Shown: positions 25,742-34,854, numbered from the stretch's first letter. The stretch is 64,000 nucleotides of DNA from Bradyrhizobium liaoningense (GCF_018130955.1 NZ_JAFCJM010000009.1:1-64000); one strand, 5' to 3'. Notes: generated by a model from the sequence alone, not told the origin. Numbers and translations are program-made.

Positions 25742-26946
25742 CGCATATCCCGGAGGCTGAACGTCAGCCAGGCAGCAGCCACGAGTGCCGCGCCGACGCC
25801 GGCGACACAGGCGGTCCACCCGAAGGTGTCGAAGAGACGGCCGAGCAGGGCCGTGCCGACCAATCCACCGCAGAAATAGCAGGCGAGATAGGTGCCGCTG
25901 GCGACGCCGCGGTTCTCGGCTGCGGCCTGTCCGACGAACCCGGTCGCCGCGGCCTGCGCGAAGAAAGTGCCGACGCCGACCAGAACCATGCCGGTGAGCA
26001 CCTCAGCCAGATGCGCGCTCAGCATCAGCGGCAGTCCAAGGGCTGCAACAGCGAGCGCGCCCCAGATCGTCGGCCGTGTCCCGATGCGCGCGGCGACCTT
26101 GCCGGCGAAGAGGGTGGTGACGACCGAAGGCAGGAAGACGAAATAGACGAGGCCAAGGTCCATCATGCCCAGCGACAGCGGCGGCCGCACCAGCACGAAA
26201 TTGACGAAGGTGAACGTGCCGATGAAGGCGAACAGGATGCAGAAGCCGATCCCGAAGGCCGCGCGCAGTCGGGGATTGCGCCAATGCGCGCGCATGGCGT
26301 CGAGCGGAGACGCCGTGAGCGTGATGGCATGCATCGGCTGGACACGATGGATGGTGAAATAGACCAGCACTGCGCCGGCGAGATTGAGCGCTGCGAAGAA
26401 ATAGAAATTCCAGGACAGTCCAAGACTGTCGGCGACGGCGGCCGAGATCAGCCGTCCGATCAGATTGCTGGCGACGTTGCCGGTGATGTAGGCGGCAAAG
26501 GCGCCGCCGGCGTCCATCGCGCTGCATTGCTCGCCGAGATGGGCGAGCGTCAGCGCAAAGGCCGACGCCATGCACAGGCCTTGCGCGACGCGCAAGGCTG
26601 TGAAGACGGCGAGGTTAGGTGCCACCGCGAGCAGGCTCGTCGGAATCGCAAGCAGCGTGAGGCTGAGCAATATCCCGAGGCGTCGATCAATGCGCGGGCT
26701 GAAGAAGCCGACCACGAGCCCTGATATCGCCATGCCAGACGTGCTGGCATTGACCGCAAAGCCCATCGCCGCCGGGCTTACGCCGTAATGGCGCGTCAGC
26801 GACGGCAGGATTGCCTGCGTCGCGAACAGGTCGACGACGGTCAGGAATGCGGTCAGTCCGATGACGAGCGAGCGAAAGGCGACGCCCGGTGAATGCTCAT
26901 GCATCTCCATGGTCATCGGTTTCACACGCGCAGACAGATCGGTCAT
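25738..26946 (-). CDS. major facilitator superfamily transporter
   Basis: 402 aa from MTDLSARVKPMTMEM, with TGGAG about ten bases upstream; ATG 26916 is a possible shorter start. About twelve hydrophobic helices run from FRSLVIGLTAFLTVVDLFATQAIL to AGVGAALVAAAWLTFSL. The motif after helix 2 (GFFSPRIDRRLGI) is MFS motif A-like. It resembles the arabinose-efflux-type permease group, but no substrate can be assigned. It is convergent with fixS and shares its four-base stop region, with no terminator between them. Confidence 0.87.
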   Translation of the reverse strand: MTDLSARVKPMTMEMHEHSPGVAFRSLVIGLTAFLTVVDLFATQAILPSLTRHYGVSPAAMGFAVNASTSGMAISGLVVGFFSPRIDRRLGILLSLTLLAIPTSLLAVAPNLAVFTALRVAQGLCMASAFALTLAHLGEQCSAMDAGGAFAAYITGNVASNLIGRLISAAVADSLGLSWNFYFFAALNLAGAVLVYFTIHRVQPMHAITLTASPLDAMRAHWRNPRLRAAFGIGFCILFAFIGTFTFVNFVLVRPPLSLGMMDLGLVYFVFLPSVVTTLFAGKVAARIGTRPTIWGALAVAALGLPLMLSAHLAEVLTGMVLVGVGTFFAQAAATGFVGQAAAENRGVASGTYLACYFCGGLVGTALLGRLFDTFGWTACVAGVGAALVAAAWLTFSLRDMR

Positions 26947-26973
26947 GACACGACGTCTCCAGGCGAGAGAAGC

Positions 26974-27024
26974 GATGTGACGCCCGGCATGCGGGGCAGC
27001 ATGGGGGATCCCGGGCGTCACATC
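26974..27024. repeat. 14-base perfect inverted repeat between MFS and cupin genes
   Basis: GATGTGACGCCCGG (26974-26987) and CCGGGCGTCACATC (27011-27024) are exact reverse complements with a 23-base spacer. It lies between the cupin stop and the MFS start, both minus strand, so it may end the cupin transcript or act in the MFS promoter. It has no T run. Confidence 0.6.
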
Positions 27025-27056
27025 CGGTAACGAGGGCTGGGGGCCTGATGCACTCG

Positions 27057-27539
27057 TTACATGTTGTGGTCGTGCGGATCCTTGCGGACGTCGCCGACGT
27101 AGAGGATCACGGTCTCCTTGCCGAGGTTCTTCCACCAGTGCGAGGTGCCGAACACTTCGGGCCTGAGATCGCCGGCCTTGTGCACGATCGGATCGACGCA
27201 GTTGGAGGCGTATTCGACGATCTCGCCCTGCTGCACGTAGATCAGCGCCGGCCGGTCGTCATGGCTGTGCCAGGGCACGATGCCGCCGGGCTCGATCGTC
27301 AGCTTGCGGAAGCGCAGCTCGCGATCCCTGATGTTGGCCGGCTGCTTTTCGAGGTTGATGGAACCGAGCGTGACGTCGGTGACGCCGACCGGCTTGTAGT
27401 CGACCATCTGGCGCGCGTTCGGCTTCATCTTGTCGGCCGGGCATTCGCCGGCAAGGGCCGGCTGCGCGGTGAGGGCGATGGCCCCGGCGAGAGCAAGGCT
27501 GGGCCAGATTGCGCGCGAGAGTTTGGAGTTCGTGGGCAT
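27057..27539 (-). CDS. exported cupin-domain protein
   Basis: 160 aa with a clear signal peptide (IWPSLALAGAIALTAQPALA, cleavage before GECPAD). The cupin barrel has the metal-binding set in VPWHSHDDRPALIYVQQGEIVEY and the second half motif GTSHWWKNLGKETVILYVGDV. The HxH plus Glu pattern suggests one bound metal. The tail ends in a His-rich DPHDHNM. It is a small periplasmic metal-binding cupin of unknown substrate, beside redox genes of the next minus-strand group. Confidence 0.85.
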   Translation of the reverse strand: MPTNSKLSRAIWPSLALAGAIALTAQPALAGECPADKMKPNARQMVDYKPVGVTDVTLGSINLEKQPANIRDRELRFRKLTIEPGGIVPWHSHDDRPALIYVQQGEIVEYASNCVDPIVHKAGDLRPEVFGTSHWWKNLGKETVILYVGDVRKDPHDHNM

Positions 27540-27653
27540 CGATCTGTCTCCTTTGTTGGCAGCAACCTCACTGGTCGCCGGCTATGGCATCAGCATCGTC
27601 GAAGCCGTGCCCGGGATGAAATGCCGTCTGTCTCTGGAGACGATAGCGTGCCG

Positions 27654-29013
27654 CTATGCGCGTCCGAGCATGTGCTTGATGTCGGCCGAGAAGGTCGGAT
27701 AGGCGTAGACGCTGTCCCTGATTTCGCTGGCCGTGATCCCGAACTTGATCGCAAGCCCGAAGATGTTGACGAGCTCCTGCCCGGCGTGACCGACGAAGTG
27801 GGCGCCGAGGATGAGGTCGGTGGCGCGGTCGACGATCACCTTCGACCAGGCCACGGTCTCCGCATAGGAGCGTGCCGAGAACCAGTCGTGCATGTCGTTG
27901 ACATGGACGTCGATGACGGCGCCGCTCTGCCGTGCCGCGGCTTCGTTGAGGCCGACGGCGGCGAGCGCCGGCACGGTGTAGACCGACGTCGCCATGCCCG
28001 CATAGTCGGGCATGTGCTGCGGTCCCGCGACGATGTTGCGTCCGACGATATCGCCCTCATAGGTCGCGATCGGCGACAGTTGCGGTGAGAACGGAACCGC
28101 ATCGCCGCAGACATGGACCTGAGGGTTGGATGTCGAGCGCAGGTTCCGATCGACCGCGATCCGGCCATTGGCGTGCTCGACCTGGCCCGCGGCGAGATCC
28201 AGGCCGTCGATATTGGCGATGCGGCCGGCACCGTTGACGACACGATCAGCCTCGACGGTGCGTTCGATGCCGTCATGGGTGAAGATCACGCGGAACCGGC
28301 GCCCGGCGGGCTCGATGCGCTGGACGCTGATGCCGGTGTTGATCTCGATTCCGATCCGTTCGCTCTCCGCCCGCAACCGGGCAACCGCGTCGGTGTCCAT
28401 GGCGGGCAGGAGCTGCGGGAGCACCTCGAGCACGGTTACGAAAGCGCCGGCCCGCGCATAGACGTGACCGAACTCGAGCGAGATCACGCCGCCGCCGACG
28501 AAGATCACAGAGCCCGGCAGCTCGCGGTCGCGCAACATGTCGTCCGACGTGATCATGTGCTCGGCTCCGGGGATCGGCAACGGCCGCGGCTTCGATCCCG
28601 TGGCGATCACGATATCGCGGGCTTCCAGCAGGCGGGTGCCGACACTGAACGTTGGGCGCGACGAAGGCACCAAAGCCATTGATCACCTCGACCTCGCGGC
28701 GCGCCATGGCGCGGGCGAGGTTGGCTGGAATGTCCTTGATCATGTCCCTTTCGCGGTCGATCAGCGCGGCCCAGTCGAGCCGGGGCTTGCCGACCGCGAT
28801 GTGATGGACCGCGGCGCGCTCGATGTCGTGAAGCGCCTGCCCCGCGGCGACCAGGATCTTCTTCGGCGTGCAGCCGCGGTTCGGGCAGGTGCCGCCGAGA
28901 TCGGAGGGCTCGATCATCGCGACCGAGAGGCCGGCGCGCCGGACCGGGCCGGTCACGCCGATGCCGGCATTGCCGCCGCCCAGGATCACGACGTCGAATG
29001 TCTCGCGCGCCAT
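27654..29013 (-). pseudogene. frameshifted FAD-dependent pyridine-nucleotide disulfide oxidoreductase (MerA/Lpd-like)
   Basis: The first part (from MARETFDVVILGGGNAG at 29013) holds the FAD motif and redox pair in GGTCPNRGCTPKK. The rest (NAD-binding VIFVGGGVISLEFG and dimerisation domain) is in another frame. Removing one G from the GGG run at 28654-28656 joins them as VAPTFSVGTRLL in a 452-aa protein of normal family length. Either a real inactivating insertion or a sequencing error. There is no N-terminal heavy-metal domain as in many MerA, and the usual C-terminal catalytic His of HPT is Tyr (YPTFSAD), as in some outliers of the family. It lies 14 bases after the DUF302 gene. Confidence 0.85.
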
Positions 29014-29027
29014 GGTAGCCGCCGCCG

Positions 29028-29522
29028 CTACTTGGTGGTGATGGTTGACGTAATGGACTTGACGACCGTCGTCGCCATCTTGAACTGCGCCTCGCGGTTC
29101 GTGATATTGTGGCGCTTTGCGATCCAGTCGAAATCGGTCCAGACAGCCCAGACCTCGCCATTGTCGTCCTGCGTCAGTAGCAGGCGCACAGGCCAGTCGA
29201 GCCCGGCATTGGGATTGGCGGTAATGAACTGGGTGCCGAGCGGCGGATTGCCGAACACGAGCAGGGTCGATGGCCGCAGCTTGATGCCGGCATCGGCGGC
29301 GAGCCTCGACTGGTCGACTTCGAGGAAGAACTTGATGCCCTTGGCGGCGATGTCGGCCTTGATGCGGCTGATCGCCTCCGGCATCGGCACCGCGCTCTTG
29401 ACGCGGACGATGCCGTCGTCGCTGTCGGCGTGAACGATCGAGGTCGCGGCCGACAGCACGAGGCACAATAGCACGAGCGAGGTGGCAAGGCTGGCAAGGC
29501 GCTGGGTGATCAGGCGGGTCAT
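29028..29522 (-). CDS. exported DUF302 protein
   Basis: 164 aa. A signal peptide (LASLVLLCLVL-like core, cleavage near VHA-DS) is followed by one DUF302 domain: VKSAVPMPEAISRIKADIAAKGIKFF, then the LLVFGNPPLGTQFITANP core. DUF302 proteins are small, often exported, and of unknown biochemical role, frequently near redox or sulfur genes. It is the first gene of a minus-strand pair with the frameshifted disulfide oxidoreductase. Confidence 0.87.
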   Translation of the reverse strand: MTRLITQRLASLATSLVLLCLVLSAATSIVHADSDDGIVRVKSAVPMPEAISRIKADIAAKGIKFFLEVDQSRLAADAGIKLRPSTLLVFGNPPLGTQFITANPNAGLDWPVRLLLTQDDNGEVWAVWTDFDWIAKRHNITNREAQFKMATTVVKSITSTITTK

Positions 29523-29791
29523 GATGGTCTCCTGTCGATGGAAGTCTGGATTGCGACAGGATGGACGCAGCGCGCGAAGAGGAGAAATGCGAAGCGGCTC
29601 TGAATTCGATAGCCCTGCGCTATCGCGGCCAGCGATAGGCGGCAGCTATCGAACCGATTGTGGAAGGGCATTTCCGCCTGCTTCGGATCCGGCGTTCGAT
29701 GCTCGGCGAAACATGCCGCCGTGTGACGGCTGCCCCCTTGCGGGGCCGCCCGAACGCAAAATAATGTGACCTCTTGATGCCGGAGCGGAAG

Positions 29792-30508
29792 ATGACATCC
29801 TTATCACCAGCCGATGCCGAACGGCTCAAGCTTGCCTTCCAGCGCTGCCGCGACATGGAGGGCACGCTGAATGAGCAGCTCCGTGCCTATGCGAGCGCGG
29901 GCCGCGAGATCTTTCCGGCCTATGGCGATGCGGTCGATCGCCTGGTGGAGCGATTGGGCCAGAACGGCGGCGGCGAGAACGCGCCGCGTCCGGGCGAGGT
30001 CATGCCGCCCTTTGTGCTGCCGGACGACCGCGGGCACCTGGTCGCGCTGCCGTCGCTGCTCAAGCGCGGACCGGTCGCGGTGATGTTCTTTCGTGGGCAC
30101 TGGTGTCCCTACTGCCGGTTGAACGTCCGAGCGGTGATCCAGGCGCAGGACCGGATCAGCGCGATGGGCGCGCAGATCGTCGCGATCATGCCGGAGACGC
30201 AGGAATACACCGAGAAGTTCAGGGACGATTCGGGCGCGCCGTTTCCGGTGCTGACCGATCTCGACAACGGCTATGCGCTGTCGCTGAATCTCGCGATCTG
30301 GCTCGGCACCGAGATCCAGGGGCTGCTGTCCTACCATGACATGGCAAGGTTCCACGGCAATGACGGCTGGCTGCTGCCGATCCCGGCGGTGTTCGTCGTC
30401 GGCCGCGACGGCCTCGTCAAGGCCCGCTTCGTCGATCCCGATTTCCGCAAGCGGATGGAGATCGACGACCTGCTCGCGGCGCTGGAGAGTGCGAGCAGGA
30501 AGAGCTAG
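29792..30508 (+). CDS. peroxiredoxin-like (AhpC/TSA) thioredoxin-fold protein
   Basis: 238 aa. The active site is FFRGHWCPYCRLN, a CxxC redox pair after the beta-strand VAVMFF, in the alkyl hydroperoxide reductase/TSA superfamily. The N-terminal 60 residues are helical. ATG 29792 has CGGAG six bases upstream; TTG/ATG at 29774-29779 are weaker. It diverges from the DUF302 gene. A thiol peroxidase or disulfide reductase role is inferred from the motif; there is no export signal. Confidence 0.85.
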   Translation: MTSLSPADAERLKLAFQRCRDMEGTLNEQLRAYASAGREIFPAYGDAVDRLVERLGQNGGGENAPRPGEVMPPFVLPDDRGHLVALPSLLKRGPVAVMFFRGHWCPYCRLNVRAVIQAQDRISAMGAQIVAIMPETQEYTEKFRDDSGAPFPVLTDLDNGYALSLNLAIWLGTEIQGLLSYHDMARFHGNDGWLLPIPAVFVVGRDGLVKARFVDPDFRKRMEIDDLLAALESASRKS

Positions 30509-30522
30509 CGCCCTCGCGAGTT

Positions 30523-30548
30523 GCCTTCTCCCTGTGGGAGAAGGTGGC
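30523..30548. repeat. interspersed hairpin repeat (copy 2)
   Basis: CCTTCTCCC (30524-30532) pairs with GGGAGAAGG (30536-30544) over a TGT loop, flanked by TGGC. It is the reverse complement of the repeat at 172-198. It sits 14 bases past the peroxiredoxin stop and could also act as a terminator. Confidence 0.7.
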
Positions 30549-30576
30549 ACGCAGACCCGTCGGGTGGGCAAAGCGA

Positions 30577-30629
30577 AGCGTGCCCACCACCGCTCTTACC
30601 GTGAGCAAGGCTGAAATGGTGGGCACGCT
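30577..30629. repeat. 13-base inverted repeat around GTGCCCACCA
   Basis: AGCGTGCCCACCA (30577-30589) and TGGTGGGCACGCT (30617-30629) are exact reverse complements with a 27-base spacer. Together with the adjacent hairpin this makes a composite repeat island between the convergent peroxiredoxin and LysR genes. Confidence 0.7.
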
Positions 30630-30681
30630 TCCGCCTTCGCTCTTCGATCGAAGGTGGAAGCTTTGCCTACCCTACCAATCT

Positions 30682-31569
30682 CTACCCCGCGATCTCCCGC
30701 CAGTCGGCTGCGCGCAGCATGCGCATCACGGCGTTGGCGACGGCCGTGCGCTGGCGGCCGGCGACGCCGTAGAGGTTGACGGTGCGGCGGGCATCCAAGC
30801 CGGCCACGGCGGTGCGTTTGAGGCTCTCCGGCACCGGTGAGGTGTGCGGCATCATGGCGACGCCGATATCCGCCTCCACCAGTTCGATCAGATCGCGCTC
30901 CGAGGAGATTTCGTGGCTGTGGTCGACGTCGACGCCGCGTTCGCGCAGGCTTGCCGAGATACGCTTGGCGTGCTCGCAATAGGTCCGGCTCAGCAATTGC
31001 TCGGAGCGCAGATCGTCGAACTCGATATTGCGGTGGCCGGCGAGCCGATGGCCCTTGCCGACCACCAGCTCGAAATTTTCGGTGAACAGCGGCCAGACGT
31101 CGAGCCGCTCCCAGGCTTCGTCGATCTCGGCAGCGATGCCGAGCTCAGCCTCGCCCTTCTTCAGATATTCGGCGACCTCGCGGCTGGTGCCGCGCAGAAA
31201 ACGGAATTCGAGCCGGTTGAACTGCCGCCGGATCTGGTTGAGATGGGGAATGAGCAGCGAAAGGTCGATCGCATGCGTCAGCGCGATGCGCAGCGCGCCG
31301 ACCTCGCCGCTCTTGAACGAGGAGGCCAGCGAGCGCGCACCGGCGGCGGCCTCGTAGCACTGCTTCAAGAGCGGATGCATGCGCTGGCCGAGCTCGGTCA
31401 GTTGCGCGGCCGGCCGCTCGCGGCGAAACAGATCGCCGCCGAGCTCGGCCTCGAGCTGCTTGATCGCGCGCGTCAGCGAGGGCTGCGTCACGTTGCACTC
31501 CTCGGCGGCGCGGGTGAAGTTCAAGAGTTGCGCCACCGCGAGGAAATAGCGGACCTGGTGCATTTCCAT
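30682..31569 (-). CDS. LysR-type transcriptional regulator
   Basis: 295 aa from MEMHQVRYFLAVAQ, with GGGAG eight bases upstream; the longer reading to 31791 is not needed. The N-terminal winged helix is LLNFTRAAEECNVTQPSLTRAIKQLEAELGGDLFRRE. The C-terminal effector domain is a periplasmic-binding fold, GEVGALRIALTHAIDLSLL onward. It diverges from 3-hydroxybutyrate dehydrogenase, so it may control that gene. The ligand is unknown. Confidence 0.9.
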   Translation of the reverse strand: MEMHQVRYFLAVAQLLNFTRAAEECNVTQPSLTRAIKQLEAELGGDLFRRERPAAQLTELGQRMHPLLKQCYEAAAGARSLASSFKSGEVGALRIALTHAIDLSLLIPHLNQIRRQFNRLEFRFLRGTSREVAEYLKKGEAELGIAAEIDEAWERLDVWPLFTENFELVVGKGHRLAGHRNIEFDDLRSEQLLSRTYCEHAKRISASLRERGVDVDHSHEISSERDLIELVEADIGVAMMPHTSPVPESLKRTAVAGLDARRTVNLYGVAGRQRTAVANAVMRMLRAADWREIAG

Positions 31570-31657
31570 GGATCGGCTCCCAGCAGGATCGGTCCGGAAC
31601 TTAGCCGATCGGAGCAGGGAATGACATCCCGGCCGCAATAGCGGGCGCGTATCGTTT

Positions 31658-31679
31658 CGGAAGCCAGCCGGCATTTCCG
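31658..31679. promoter_or_regulatory. possible LysR operator in the lysR-bdhA gap
   Basis: CGGAA and TTCCG half-sites are separated by 12 bases, about 90 bases upstream of both the LysR and the dehydrogenase start. LysR sites often are interrupted inverted repeats with T-N11-A. The assignment is from position and symmetry only. Confidence 0.3.
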
Positions 31680-31758
31680 TATCTGAAGGCCATCCCTCAG
31701 AGTTCGCGAAAGTCAGGGGTCCGGTCGTCAGGCCGCCCGTCGCATCGGAGGATAGGCC

Positions 31759-32583
31759 ATGAACATTCCCGTCAAGCCGCAGACGTCTCAAGCCACTCGC
31801 GCCCTCGCCGGCAAGGTCGCGCTGGTCACGGGCTCGACCAGCGGTATCGGGCTCGGCATCGCACGGGCGCTGGCGGCCGCCGGTGCCGACGTGGTGCTGA
31901 ACGGCCTCGGCGTCGCAGCCGAGATCGGCAAGGTCCGCGAGCAGATCGCAACCGAGTTCGGCGTCAAGGCGAGCTTTTCACCGGCTGACATGACCCGGCC
32001 GAACTCGATCGCCGAGATGATCGCGGCGACCGTCGCGCAATCCGGCCGGCTCGACATCCTCGTCAATAATGCCGGCATCCAGCATGTCGCGCCGCTCGAA
32101 GCGTTTCCGGTCGAGAAATGGGACCAGATCCTCGCGATCAACCTGTCATCGGCCTTCCACACCACGCGGCTCGCGCTGCCAGCGATGCGCCAGAACGGGT
32201 TCGGCCGCATTATCAACATTGCCTCGGCCCATGGTCTAGTTGGATCGCCGTTCAAGGCGGCCTATGTGGCGGCCAAGCACGGCATTGTCGGCCTCACCAA
32301 GGTAACGGCGCTGGAGACGGCGGAGGAGGGCATCACCTGCAACGCGATCTGTCCCGGCTATGTCTACACGCCGCTGGTCGAGGCGCAGATCGACGGCCAG
32401 GCCAAGGCGCATGGCATTTCCCGTGACCAGGTGATCCGTGACGTGCTGCTCGCACAGCAGCCCAACAAGCGGTTTGCCACCGTCGACGAGCTCGGCGCGC
32501 TCACGGTGTTCTTGTCGACGGAGGCGGCGGGCTCGATCACCGGCATCGCGCTGCCCGTCGACGGTGGCTGGACCGCACACTGA
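31759..32583 (+). CDS. bdhA: 3-hydroxybutyrate dehydrogenase (short-chain dehydrogenase family)
   Basis: 274 aa. It has NAD motif TGSTSGIGLGIA, NNAG (LVNNAGIQHVAPLEAF), catalytic Ser in NIASAHGLVGSPFKAAYVAAK with Tyr-x3-Lys, and the C-terminal GWTAH end. The HGLVGSPFKAAY segment and the extended region around AQIDGQAKAHGI are typical of D-3-hydroxybutyrate dehydrogenase. The enzyme oxidises D-3-hydroxybutyrate to acetoacetate in polyhydroxybutyrate use. GGAGG is 7 bases before the ATG. A patatin-like gene follows after 70 bases. Confidence 0.88.
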   Translation: MNIPVKPQTSQATRALAGKVALVTGSTSGIGLGIARALAAAGADVVLNGLGVAAEIGKVREQIATEFGVKASFSPADMTRPNSIAEMIAATVAQSGRLDILVNNAGIQHVAPLEAFPVEKWDQILAINLSSAFHTTRLALPAMRQNGFGRIINIASAHGLVGSPFKAAYVAAKHGIVGLTKVTALETAEEGITCNAICPGYVYTPLVEAQIDGQAKAHGISRDQVIRDVLLAQQPNKRFATVDELGALTVFLSTEAAGSITGIALPVDGGWTAH

Positions 32584-32653
32584 CATGGGCCGGCGTAACA
32601 AATCACGGCGGTTGACGAATATTCGACGAATAGAAGCTCATCAGGAGCAAAAC

Positions 32654-33805
32654 ATGAACGGCATCCAGGGCAATACGCAGAGCATCAGGTCAGGAGACCT
32701 GCCGGGCCAGGTCGTGCTGGTGCTGCAGGGCGGCGGCGCGCTCGGCTCCTACCAGGCGGGCGTCTACCAGGCGCTGCACGAAGCCGGCATCGAGCCGGAC
32801 TGGATCATCGGCACCTCGATCGGCGCCATCAATGCAAGCCTGATCGCCGGGAACGAGCCGCAGCACCGGCTCGCGCGCCTGAAAGAGTTTTGGAAGCGGA
32901 TGGAGCAGAACCCGATCTGGAGTCTGCGCACCGCATTTCCCGGCTTCAACGAAAAGCTCAGCTACTGGTCGACCGTTACGAACGGCATTCCCGGGTTCTT
33001 CAGGCCCAATCCGCTGGCGCATGCCGGCGATTCCTTTCCACTGGGCGCCGATCACGCGGGCTTCTACTCCACTGCTCCGCTGGAGAAGACGCTCAACGAG
33101 CTCGTCGATTTCAGCCTCGTCAATCGCTGCATGCCGCGGCTCACCGTGGGCGCCGCGCATGTGCGCACCAGCCAGATGCGCTATTTCGACAGTCGCGACG
33201 GTGAATTGACGGTGAAGCATGTCATGGCGTCCGGCGCGCTGCCGCCGGCCTTTCCGGCCGTGCGCATCGACGGCGAGCTCTATTGGGACGGCGGCATTCT
33301 CTCCAATACGCCGACCGAGGCCGTGTTCGACGACAATCCGCGCAAGAACTCGCTGATCTTCGCCGTGCATCTCTGGAATCCGGTCGGCGCTGAACCGACC
33401 ACGATGGCGGAGGTGCTGAACCGCCACAAGGACGTGCAGTATTCCAGCCGTATCGCGAGCCAGATCGCACGTCAGCAGCAGGCGCATCGCCTGCGCCACG
33501 TCATCAACCAGTTGGCTGCGCGGCTTCCCGAGAGCGAGCGGAGCAATCCGGCGGTGCGCGAATTGATGAGCTATGGCTGCCCGACGCGCATGCATGTGGT
33601 GCGGCTGCTCGCCCCACAGCTCGACCGTGAGACCCACACCAAGGACATCGACTTCAGTCCCTCCGGCATCATGCGGCGCTGGGACGCCGGCTATACCCAC
33701 ACGAAATCTGTCCTTGAGCGAAAACCATGGATCGGCGAGTTCGATCCGCTCTCGGGCGTGGTTCTGCACGAGCACATGGAAGAGATGCCGATGGCGGCGG
33801 AGTAA
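32654..33805 (+). CDS. patatin-like phospholipase/esterase
   Basis: 383 aa. Oxyanion loop LQGGGALGSYQAG near residue 25, nucleophile elbow GTSIGA (GxSxG), and the catalytic Asp in YWDGGIL complete the Ser-Asp dyad. A DUF3734-type C-terminal region (YSSRIASQIARQQQAHRLR) follows. The ATG at 32654 has CAGGAG upstream. Many bacteria place such a patatin beside bdhA, as here, which suggests a role with polyhydroxybutyrate or membrane lipid turnover. The substrate is not established. Confidence 0.88.
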   Translation: MNGIQGNTQSIRSGDLPGQVVLVLQGGGALGSYQAGVYQALHEAGIEPDWIIGTSIGAINASLIAGNEPQHRLARLKEFWKRMEQNPIWSLRTAFPGFNEKLSYWSTVTNGIPGFFRPNPLAHAGDSFPLGADHAGFYSTAPLEKTLNELVDFSLVNRCMPRLTVGAAHVRTSQMRYFDSRDGELTVKHVMASGALPPAFPAVRIDGELYWDGGILSNTPTEAVFDDNPRKNSLIFAVHLWNPVGAEPTTMAEVLNRHKDVQYSSRIASQIARQQQAHRLRHVINQLAARLPESERSNPAVRELMSYGCPTRMHVVRLLAPQLDRETHTKDIDFSPSGIMRRWDAGYTHTKSVLERKPWIGEFDPLSGVVLHEHMEEMPMAAE

Positions 33806-33900
33806 CCCGTCACGGCGGCTTGCGCTCTTCGCAATGACGACTTCGCGGGATCGCGGGACTGGGCTATGTTGCGGCTTTTCCGGCGTCGAAAGGCTTGCAA

Positions 33901-34848
33901 TTGGTCTCCGCGAAGGATTTGGAAACGACGCTTGATTTTGTCAGGGCTGAAGCCGATGGATCCGCCGAAGGCATTTTCGGCCCGGCGTCCCTGACCTGGC
34001 GGATTGATCGGGAGGCCATCGTTTTTTTGGGCGCCGGCCGCGCCTTGCTGCTCCAGCTCGCGCACCCCTGGGTCGCCGCCGCGATTGCCGAACACTCCCG
34101 GACGTTTGCGGATCCGATCGGCCGCTTCCATCGGACGTTCGACATTGTGTTTTCCATGGTGTTCGGCTCGCTCGACAAGGCGCTCGCTTCAGCTCGTCAG
34201 CTTCACCGGCGTCATACGATGATTGTCGGCCGCATGCCCGAAACCGTCGGTCCCTTCGCTGCGGGCTCGAGATATTGCGCCAACGACGTCGCAGCGCTGC
34301 GCTGGGTTCATGCAACGCTCGTCGAGACTGCTCTCATCGTGCACGATCTGGTCCTGCCGCCGTTCTCGGTCGAAGAACGCGAGCAGTATTGGGCGGAGAG
34401 CCGGCTCTTTGGCAGCTTGTTCGGGTTGACGCCGGAGGATCTGCCCGCCGACTGGGCCTCCTTTGCGGCCTACAACGAGGCGATGGCCCGGTCGGATACG
34501 CTCTCCGTCAGCACGGCGGCACGCGACGTCGCCACGCAAATCTTGAGCGGTGGACGTCCGTGGCTGCGGCCGCCGCGATGGTATCGGGCCCAGACGGCGC
34601 GAATGTTGCCGGAACGACTGCGCGCGGGCTTTGGCTTCGCCTTCGACGAGCAGGACTACAGGGCTGCGGATAGCGCACTGAAGTGGATACGACGCGTGTA
34701 TCCCCGACTGCCCGATCGCCTGCGTTATGTCGGTCCCTATCAGGAAGCCCAGGCGCGACTGGAGGGCAGGTCGCAGCCCGACTGGATGACCCGATGTCTC
34801 AACAGGGCCTGGATCGGACGGCCGCTCATGGACGACCGAAACACGTGA
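33901..34848 (+). CDS. oxygenase MpaB family protein (DUF2236)
   Basis: About 315 aa, from TTG 33901, which has AAAGG seven bases upstream; TTG 33895 is possible and no ATG fits. The DUF2236 pattern is visible: RIDREAIVFLGAGRALLLQLAHPWVAAAIAEHS, then FRRTFDIVF-like and RWVHATLVETAL. The conserved His residues in LAHP, EHS and WVHATL are those that bind b-type heme in the related latex-clearing rubber oxygenase. The family oxidatively cleaves isoprenoid chains or acts on fatty compounds; the substrate here is unknown. Confidence 0.85.
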   Translation: MVSAKDLETTLDFVRAEADGSAEGIFGPASLTWRIDREAIVFLGAGRALLLQLAHPWVAAAIAEHSRTFADPIGRFHRTFDIVFSMVFGSLDKALASARQLHRRHTMIVGRMPETVGPFAAGSRYCANDVAALRWVHATLVETALIVHDLVLPPFSVEEREQYWAESRLFGSLFGLTPEDLPADWASFAAYNEAMARSDTLSVSTAARDVATQILSGGRPWLRPPRWYRAQTARMLPERLRAGFGFAFDEQDYRAADSALKWIRRVYPRLPDRLRYVGPYQEAQARLEGRSQPDWMTRCLNRAWIGRPLMDDRNT

Positions 34849-34854
34849 AGGGCA

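Noticed and set aside
25738..27135. longer start (to 27135) for the MFS gene
   Set aside because: The added 63 residues are Arg/Pro-rich and unlike an MFS N-terminus, and they would run through the inverted repeat; the start at 26946 has a ribosome site.
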